64,000 bases of DNA from Coralloluteibacterium stylophorae (GTDB taxonomy: Bacteria > Pseudomonadota > Gammaproteobacteria > Xanthomonadales > Xanthomonadaceae). This document shows positions 58,735 to 64,000 of the stretch, piece by piece (the first letter of the stretch is position 1; each line of letters starts with the position of its first letter). The notes under the pieces were generated by a model that saw only the letters and a list, made by a program, of their open reading frames with translations, made no database searches and was not told the origin of the DNA. The stretch covers positions 310,001-374,000 of the forward strand of contig NZ_JAGQFT020000003.1 in assembly GCF_018122625.2 (NCBI RefSeq). Reading direction: 5' to 3'. A program made the position numbers and the translations under genes.

Positions 58735-60119
58735 GCCTCCTCCACATCATCCAGCAGGAGACCAGCTGGCTGGTCTTCGACGGCGATCGCGTGCGCCGCG
58801 AGTTCAACCGTCCCAAGCTCGACCGCGCCGCGGTGGTGGTCGCCGACTTCGAGGGCGCGGTCAGCGCGGTCAGCGCCTTCGAGGGCAGCGCCGCGCATGC
58901 GGTCGCGCTGATCCAGAAGCGCCTGCGCGCCGACGGCCTGATCGATTCCGAAAGCAAGATCCTGCTGCACAAGACCCGCACCGTGGGCGCCGGCTACCAG
59001 GCGCTGTTCACCGCGGTCCCGCTGGAACGCTGGCAGCAGACCTTCGCCTGGGCCGAGGCCCAGCCCGACCACTGCCTGCTGATCCCGGCCACCTCGCTGC
59101 TGTGGGGCGCGCTGCGGACCGGCAGCGGCGTGGTGCTGCAGTCCGGCCGCCAGGTGATCGCGATCGCGGCGCTCAAGCACGACATCGTCTACCGCTCCGC
59201 GCTGGCCTACAGCAACGACCCCGACGACCTGGCGATGACCGTCGGCGCGCTGGCCGACGGCTTCGCCCAGGACCTCGCGCAGGGCGACGACGCGCTCGAG
59301 GCGCTGACGATGCAGTGGTGCCCGGTGCTCTCCACCCGCCCCAGCGGCGAGATGCCATGGCCGGACGAGGCGCTGCGCGAACTGTTCTCCGAACGCAGCG
59401 GGCTGAAGGTCGAGCTGTGCCCGACCCGCCTGGTCCACGACGCCGAGGGCCGCGCCTGCCGCAGCGGCATCGCCTGGATCGAGAAGGCCGCCTCGCCGCT
59501 GATCGCGGTCAATCCGCCGGCCAGCCGCGCGGCCTGGATCGCCGAGCGTGTGCTGCCGTGGGCGAGCGCGGCGTCGCTGCTGTTCGCCTTCGCACTCGCC
59601 ACCCTCGGCGGGCGCTGGACCCTGGCCGCCAACGAGGCGCTGGCGCGCGCGGATGCGATGCGGCAGGAGATCGACACGATCGACGCCGGCATCGCCGCGC
59701 TGCGGCCCGCACAGCAGCTGCCGGACGAATTCGGCGCGACCCTGGGCTTCGTCGAGCGCGCCGCCGCGCTCGAGGCGGGCGTCGATCCGATCGCCAGCCT
59801 CGACACCATCCGCGAGGCGGCGGGCGACGGCGTGCGCATCCTCCGCGTGCGCGTGGAAGCGCCGACGGCGCCCGGGGCCCGCAACCAGCCGCGCCCGGCG
59901 GATGCCGTCGACGTCCATACCGTGCGCGTCGACGGCACCGTCGATGCCCAGGACGGCGGCATGCAGGTCGCGCGTTTCGTCGAGCGCCTGCGCGCTGCCG
60001 GCTTCGATCCGGTCGCCGTGGATCCCGGCAGCAGCGGCGTCGCCGCCCGCGCCAACGGCGGCTTCTTCTCCTACCTGCTCAAGCGCGCGCCGCAGGCCCG
60101 CGCCGACGGGAGCGCCTGA
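58731..60119 (+). CDS. GspL-like / PilM-PilN-like inner-membrane assembly protein
   Basis: 462 aa from a GTG overlapping the previous stop. The N-terminal ~260 residues are cytoplasmic with an alpha/beta, actin-fold-like pattern. Then follows a membrane segment at 275-294 and a periplasmic ferredoxin-like domain (LDTIREAAGDGVRILRVRVE, VRVDGTVDAQDGGMQVARFVERLRAAGFDPV). This equals PilM plus PilN in one chain, as in GspL/MshI. It would link the secretion ATPase to the periplasmic parts. Distant homology; the ATP-binding residues of PilM are not obvious. Confidence 0.7.
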   Translation: MSLLHIIQQETSWLVFDGDRVRREFNRPKLDRAAVVVADFEGAVSAVSAFEGSAAHAVALIQKRLRADGLIDSESKILLHKTRTVGAGYQALFTAVPLERWQQTFAWAEAQPDHCLLIPATSLLWGALRTGSGVVLQSGRQVIAIAALKHDIVYRSALAYSNDPDDLAMTVGALADGFAQDLAQGDDALEALTMQWCPVLSTRPSGEMPWPDEALRELFSERSGLKVELCPTRLVHDAEGRACRSGIAWIEKAASPLIAVNPPASRAAWIAERVLPWASAASLLFAFALATLGGRWTLAANEALARADAMRQEIDTIDAGIAALRPAQQLPDEFGATLGFVERAAALEAGVDPIASLDTIREAAGDGVRILRVRVEAPTAPGARNQPRPADAVDVHTVRVDGTVDAQDGGMQVARFVERLRAAGFDPVAVDPGSSGVAARANGGFFSYLLKRAPQARADGSA

Positions 60120-60619
60120 TGAAACCCAAGTTCGCTGCCGCCATCGCCGTGGCCGTATGGCTGGCCGTCGTGGCCTGGACCGGGACGATGGTCGTGGCCA
60201 AGCCCGCGGTGCTGCGCCTGAACGAGTCGGCCGACGAGACCTCGGCGATGGCCGAGCTGCGCAACGCCACCGCGCGCAACGCCCGGGCCCAGGCGGCGCT
60301 GGGCGGGATGCGCAGCCTCGGCGCCGACGCCGGCTCCGGCCCGGTGATCGCGCTCGCGCCGGAGCGGCGCACGGATGCCGACGGCCAGCCGCTCGACCCC
60401 GCGGCGCCGCAGGGCGACTTCGTCCACCGCCTCGAACTGATCGTGGCCGCCGGCAGCGGCCGCCACGCCGTGGTCGACGGCAACGACGTCACCGTCGGCA
60501 GCCGCCTGCCCGGCGGCGCGCGCGTGGTCGCCATCGGCCTCGACAGCGTCCGCATCGAGGACGCCAGCGGCCGCCGCGACCTGCACGTGCAGCCGGCCTT
60601 TCCGGCGGACGAGGGCTGA
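60119..60619 (+). CDS. PilP/GspC/MshK-like periplasmic protein
   Basis: 166 aa. One N-terminal membrane anchor (about 8-27), a linker and a C-terminal small beta domain (HAVVDGNDVTVGSRLPGGARVVAIGLDSVRIEDASGR-type pattern) like the HR domain of GspC, PilP and MshK. Such proteins bind the secretin N-domains. Start overlaps the previous stop by one base (TGATG), so translation is coupled. Confidence 0.7.
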   Translation: MKPKFAAAIAVAVWLAVVAWTGTMVVAKPAVLRLNESADETSAMAELRNATARNARAQAALGGMRSLGADAGSGPVIALAPERRTDADGQPLDPAAPQGDFVHRLELIVAAGSGRHAVVDGNDVTVGSRLPGGARVVAIGLDSVRIEDASGRRDLHVQPAFPADEG

Positions 60620-60622
60620 GCG

Positions 60623-61165
60623 ATGGGCCTGCGCAGCGTCATCGCGGTGGCGGCCGCAGCGATGCTGCTCGGCGCGCTGGGGGTGCTGGTCGCGCAACGC
60701 GCCCTGGCACCGACGCCGCCCGCGCCGCGCGCCGCCGCGCAGGCGTCGCCGCCCGCGCAGCCGCCGGCTGCGGCGGCCGCCACCGGCGCGTCCGCCGACC
60801 CGCTGCCGTGGGAGCAGGACGATGCCGCCGCGGATACGGACGCACCGCTGCCGCCCGATCCGGGCGCCGTGGACGGCGCCGACGGCCTGGGCCTGGCGCG
60901 CGAGGCGCTGGCACGGCTCGAGGCCAGCGAGGACCTGGACCCGCGCATCGACGTGCAGGCGCTGCGCCGCAACCTCGACCTCGCCGAGGAGATGCAGCGC
61001 CTCGCGCGGGAGCTCCGGCCGCTGACGCTGGCCCCGGCGAGCCCGGAGCGGACCCGCGCGATCCGCGAGCGCCTCGCGCGCATGCGCGCCCTGCAGCGCG
61101 AGCTGCAGGAGGCCACCCGCGCCGCGGCGGCGCTGCGCGCGGCCGCGGCGGAGCCGGCGGCATGA
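60623..61165 (+). CDS. Membrane-anchored coiled-coil protein of the pilus-like cluster
   Basis: 180 aa. Membrane segment at about 8-24, then a Pro/Ala-rich spacer (~28-60), an acidic patch (EQDDAAADTDAPLPPDP), and a C-terminal helical coiled coil (RRNLDLAEEMQRLARELRPL, RERLARMRALQRELQEATRA). No family recognised. By position it is part of the machine, possibly a periplasmic spacer. Begins 3 nt after the upstream stop and overlaps the next gene (ATGA). Confidence 0.6.
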   Translation: MGLRSVIAVAAAAMLLGALGVLVAQRALAPTPPAPRAAAQASPPAQPPAAAAATGASADPLPWEQDDAAADTDAPLPPDPGAVDGADGLGLAREALARLEASEDLDPRIDVQALRRNLDLAEEMQRLARELRPLTLAPASPERTRAIRERLARMRALQRELQEATRAAAALRAAAAEPAA

Positions 61166-61908
61166 TCCGGCGACGCGCCCGCGGCTTCAGCAGCCTCGAG
61201 CTCGCCGTCTGCCTGACGGTGATGGGGGTGGTCGCGGTGGCCATGAGCCAGGCCTTCTCCGGCGCGGGCGAGCAGGCGCGCCGCGCGCGGGCGCTCGCCG
61301 ATGCCGAGGTCGCGCGCGAGGCCCTGCGCACCTTCGCCCTGCGCGAGCTGCGCCTGCCCTGCCCCGACACCAGCGCCGCCGGCGATGCGGGTCTCGAAGG
61401 CGGCGGCGGCGCCTGTCCGGACGACGTCCAGGTCGGCTGGCTGCCCTACCTCGCCCTGGACCTGCCGTTGCCCGAACCGGCCGCGCGGCTGCGCTACGGC
61501 GTGCGCCGCGACGGCAGCTCCGACCTCGTCGCGCCGACGCCGACCGCCTTCGACGGCCCCGGCGCCGGACGCCTCGGCGGCCTCCGCGCCGCGCTGGGCG
61601 AGGCCGGCACCGCGGCGGCGGGCGTCGGCCATCCCTACTTCGGCGCCGACGACGGCACCGCCGGCGCGACCGCCTGCGGCGGCCCGGCGGTCGCCAACCC
61701 GGCGTTCGTGCTGGTGGCCCCGGTGGACGACCGCGACGCCAGTACCGACGCGCCCGCCGGCTTCGACGGCCCCAACCGCGCCTTCGCCCGTGGCGCCGGG
61801 CTGTGCACGGCGCCGCCCTCGCGCGCGCCGGACGCCGGCTACGACGACGTCGTCGTCGCCGAGGGCGCCACCACCCTGCTCGGCTTCATCGCCGCCAGTA
61901 CCCGCTGA
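61162..61908 (+). CDS. Second prepilin-like protein
   Basis: 248 aa. Leader MIRRRARG then FSSLELAVCLTVMGVVAVA: cleavage after Gly8, mature Phe1 and Glu5. Downstream LRLPCPDTSAAGD...CPDDVQVGWLPYLAL, with paired cysteines, a pattern seen in minor pilin-type proteins of secretion systems. Mature part has many Asp/Gly/Ala loops. Overlaps the coiled-coil gene by four bases. Pseudopilin or minor pilin by inference. Confidence 0.82.
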   Translation: MIRRRARGFSSLELAVCLTVMGVVAVAMSQAFSGAGEQARRARALADAEVAREALRTFALRELRLPCPDTSAAGDAGLEGGGGACPDDVQVGWLPYLALDLPLPEPAARLRYGVRRDGSSDLVAPTPTAFDGPGAGRLGGLRAALGEAGTAAAGVGHPYFGADDGTAGATACGGPAVANPAFVLVAPVDDRDASTDAPAGFDGPNRAFARGAGLCTAPPSRAPDAGYDDVVVAEGATTLLGFIAASTR

Positions 61909-61941
61909 CCCTTTTCCGCATCACCCATCCGGGATCCACCC

Positions 61942-63645
61942 ATGACCGCAACCGCCACCCCGCCCCGACACCGCCGCGCGCAGGCCCGGCTGCTGCTCGC
62001 CTCGGCCTGCGCCACGCTGCTGCTGGGCGCGTGCTCCAGCCTGCCGCCGCGCAGCACCTGGGACATGAAGTCCCCCGACGACACCCTGCTGCAGAAGACC
62101 GGCGACGCCATCGTCGAGGAGTCGGCCGCGTTCGCCGCGCACATCGACGCGCGCCGCGCGCAGCTCGAGCGCAACGACGCCGCCGGCCCGGCGATCGCCG
62201 CCGTCGCCCCGGTCTACGACCCGCTCGAGAACCGCGTCGTCTCGATCAGCATGTACGACGCCGACGTCGGCCGCCTGCTGTGGGCGCTGGCCGACCAGCT
62301 CGGCATGAACCTGATCGTCGACCCGGACGTGCTCGCGCTGCGGCAGCGCGCCACCCTGCAGCTGCGCAACGTGACCGCGCGCGAGGTGTTCGACCACATC
62401 CTCGGCGCCTTCGACCTGCACGGCGGGCTGCGCGGCGGCGCGCTGGTGGTGTCGCAGATGGAGGAGCGCATCTTCAACGTGGAGATGCTCAACGCGGTCT
62501 CCTCGATCAACCTGTCCACCGGCGGCGACGTGTTCGGCGCCGGCCTGCAGGGCGCCGACGGCGGCGGCGGCCAGTCGCTGCGCGGCACCATCACCCTCGA
62601 CGGCAGCGTCGGCAAGTCCAACGACCCCTACAAGCAGCTCGACGCCGCGGTCGCCGCCATCCTCGCCGAGGACGAGACCCAGCGGGGCAACGATCCCGAC
62701 GCGCCGCCGCCGCGCGAGGCCTCGCGCTACAACCTCGACCCGTCCACCGGCTCGCTGTTCGTGCGCGCGCGGCCGTCGCAGGTGGGCGCGATCGAGTCGC
62801 TGATCGAGCACAACCGCAGGATGCTGGGCCGGCAGGTGCTGGTCGAGGCGCAGATCCTCGACGTCAGCCTCAACGACGGCTCGCAGTTCGGCGTCGACTG
62901 GACCCTGCTGCGCAACCGCGTCGCCGGCATCTACGGCGACAACCCGATCAACATCCCGACCTTCCAGCGCGACTTCCCCGCCGCCACCGAGCACGACACG
63001 CTCTCGCCGCGGCAGCTGATCTTCCCGGCGCAGACGCTGGGCAGCACCGGCGGCCGCGGGCTCGGCATCGGCTACGTCGGCGACACCTTCGCCGCGGCGC
63101 TGAACGTGCTGCGCAGCTTCGGCGACGTGAAGGTGCTCTCCAACCCGAGCGTGCGGGTGCGCAACGGCAGCCCCGCCTACCTCAGCGTGGGCGCCAACAT
63201 CCGCTACATCACCAAGTCGACGACCAGCTTCTCGGCCGCCGGCGCGGACGCCTTCAACCAGCAGTCCGACATCCAGACCGACTCGCTGTTCTCCGGCGTG
63301 GTGGTGGGCGTGGCGCCCTTCATCCACGACAACGGCAACGTCGAGCTGCTCGTGCATCCGATGCAGACCGAGGTCGAGCCGGGCAGCCTGGAGCTGGTGC
63401 AGTTCGAGAACGGCAACGCGGTCAGCCTGCCGGTGATCAACGTCAAGGGCATCTCGACCACGCTCAACCTGCGCGACGGCGACACGGTGATGCTGGGCGG
63501 CCTGATCGACCAGCAGCAGACGACCTCCGACAGCGGCATACCGGGGCTGTCCGACGTGCCCGGCCTCGGCCGCCTGTTCGGCTCGCGCAGCAAGAGCCAG
63601 TTCACCCGCGAGCTCGTCCTGGTCCTGCGCGTGCACGTGATATGA
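61942..63645 (+). CDS. mshL: Secretin lipoprotein, MshL type
   Basis: 567 aa. Signal peptide ends in a LLGAC lipobox (Cys31). N-terminal secretin subdomains (YDADVGRLLWALADQLGMNLIVDPDV; TAREVFDHILGAFDLHGGL) precede the secretin pore domain (LVEAQILDVSLNDG, VLSNPSVRVRNGSPAYLSVG, GDTVMLGGLIDQQ, GIPGLSDVPGLGRLFGSR). It forms the outer-membrane gate for pilus or secreted substrates. Lipidation and length fit MshL of MSHA pili better than PilQ. The stop overlaps the next start. Confidence 0.85.
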   Translation: MTATATPPRHRRAQARLLLASACATLLLGACSSLPPRSTWDMKSPDDTLLQKTGDAIVEESAAFAAHIDARRAQLERNDAAGPAIAAVAPVYDPLENRVVSISMYDADVGRLLWALADQLGMNLIVDPDVLALRQRATLQLRNVTAREVFDHILGAFDLHGGLRGGALVVSQMEERIFNVEMLNAVSSINLSTGGDVFGAGLQGADGGGGQSLRGTITLDGSVGKSNDPYKQLDAAVAAILAEDETQRGNDPDAPPPREASRYNLDPSTGSLFVRARPSQVGAIESLIEHNRRMLGRQVLVEAQILDVSLNDGSQFGVDWTLLRNRVAGIYGDNPINIPTFQRDFPAATEHDTLSPRQLIFPAQTLGSTGGRGLGIGYVGDTFAAALNVLRSFGDVKVLSNPSVRVRNGSPAYLSVGANIRYITKSTTSFSAAGADAFNQQSDIQTDSLFSGVVVGVAPFIHDNGNVELLVHPMQTEVEPGSLELVQFENGNAVSLPVINVKGISTTLNLRDGDTVMLGGLIDQQQTTSDSGIPGLSDVPGLGRLFGSRSKSQFTRELVLVLRVHVI

Positions 63646-64000
63646 GCCTGATCTTCGACGCCCTGCGCCAGATCGAGGCCGAGCGCGCGGACCCCGCGGC
63701 GGCGGGCTCGCCGCCGCGGCCGCGGATCGAGTCCCGGCGCCTGCTCCCGCTGGCGCTGGCCGCCGGCGTGGCCGCGGCGCTGCTGGCCGCCGGGGGAGCC
63801 TGGCTGTGGCCCGCGCGTACGACCGATGCCGCGGAGGCGGAGCCGGCAATCGCCGCCGGCGCGGGCCTCGCGGCGACCGCGCCGCAGGCACCGCCGACGC
63901 CGACCGTGGACGCGGCCACGGAGCCTGCGCCCGCCGTGGCGCAGCCGGCCGCGGAGCCCGCTTCCGTGGCGGCGGGCGCGCCGGCGACAGCGGCGCCCGT
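63642..64000 (+). CDS. GspB/MshN-like protein, N-terminal part (runs off the window)
   Basis: Partial: the first 119 codons, no stop before 64000. Begins MSLIFDALRQIEAERADPA, like the cytoplasmic N-termini of GspB and MshN proteins, followed by a membrane helix (about 36-58, LLPLALAAGVAAALLAAGG) and an Ala/Pro/Thr-rich periplasmic stretch. ATG overlaps the secretin stop (ATGA). It could aid secretin assembly or energy coupling, by analogy. Confidence 0.65.
   Translation, partial: MSLIFDALRQIEAERADPAAAGSPPRPRIESRRLLPLALAAGVAAALLAAGGAWLWPARTTDAAEAEPAIAAGAGLAATAPQAPPTPTVDAATEPAPAVAQPAAEPASVAAGAPATAAP

Overview
The window is a GC-rich (roughly 70% by eye) chromosomal segment of a gammaproteobacterium, most likely Xanthomonadaceae/Lysobacteraceae (a Lysobacter or Luteimonas-like organism). 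The order lptB-rpoN-hpf-ptsN-hprK-rapZ-EIIA(Man)-ptsH-ptsI-mgtE, and the long minus-strand run yebC-ruvC-ruvA-kup-ruvB-ybgC-tolQRAB-pal-cpoB-queE-queC-tRNA-Lys, fit that family. The genus is inference; no rRNA or marker search could be done. Nearly every gene has long spurious ORFs in other frames because of the GC content. Annotated starts rest on protein family N-termini, signal peptides, stop/start overlaps and Shine-Dalgarno matches.

Layout. 1-8.8 kb: end of lptB, then sigma-54, ribosome hibernation factor and a regulatory PTS lacking any sugar permease (PtsN, HPr kinase, RapZ, EIIA, HPr, EI), followed by the Mg transporter MgtE. 8.8-15.8 kb: two lipoproteins, TsaB, a YoaA-type helicase, and PBP1b with a translationally adjacent TPR lipoprotein that may be its activator. 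16-26.4 kb: a GT2-GT4 fusion glycosyltransferase, a membrane-anchored TPR-like protein, RelA, a small secreted protein and HrpA. 26.5-31.4 kb: Dps, a secreted S8 protease with PA and two PPC domains (both genes followed by clear intrinsic terminators) and RecQ.

31.4-33.6 kb is the accessory spot. A 44-bp direct repeat of the 3' half of tRNA-Lys brackets about 1.4 kb with an HTH antitoxin, a frameshifted RelE/HigB-like toxin under a palindromic operator, and the C-terminal end of a tyrosine integrase: the shrunken relic of an integrative element. 33.6-45.7 kb is the conserved queuosine / Tol-Pal / Holliday-junction block. 45.8-57.2 kb holds an orphan ECF sigma factor, an alpha/beta hydrolase, a GDSL autotransporter, aspS, a bifunctional glucosylglycerol-phosphate synthase/phosphatase (salt-stress solute), an FmdB zinc-ribbon protein, an MFS transporter and a YheS-type ABC-F protein.

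57.3-64 kb is the most intriguing locus: two prepilin-like proteins, a PilO-like, a GspL/PilM-N-like and a PilP/MshK-like inner-membrane protein, a coiled-coil membrane protein, an MshL-type secretin lipoprotein and the start of a GspB/MshN-like gene. These are tightly packed or overlapping and preceded by a perfect tandem 11-bp repeat that looks like an OmpR/PhoB-class binding site. It reads as a divergent MSHA/type II secretion-like machine whose ATPase and platform protein should lie beyond the right edge.
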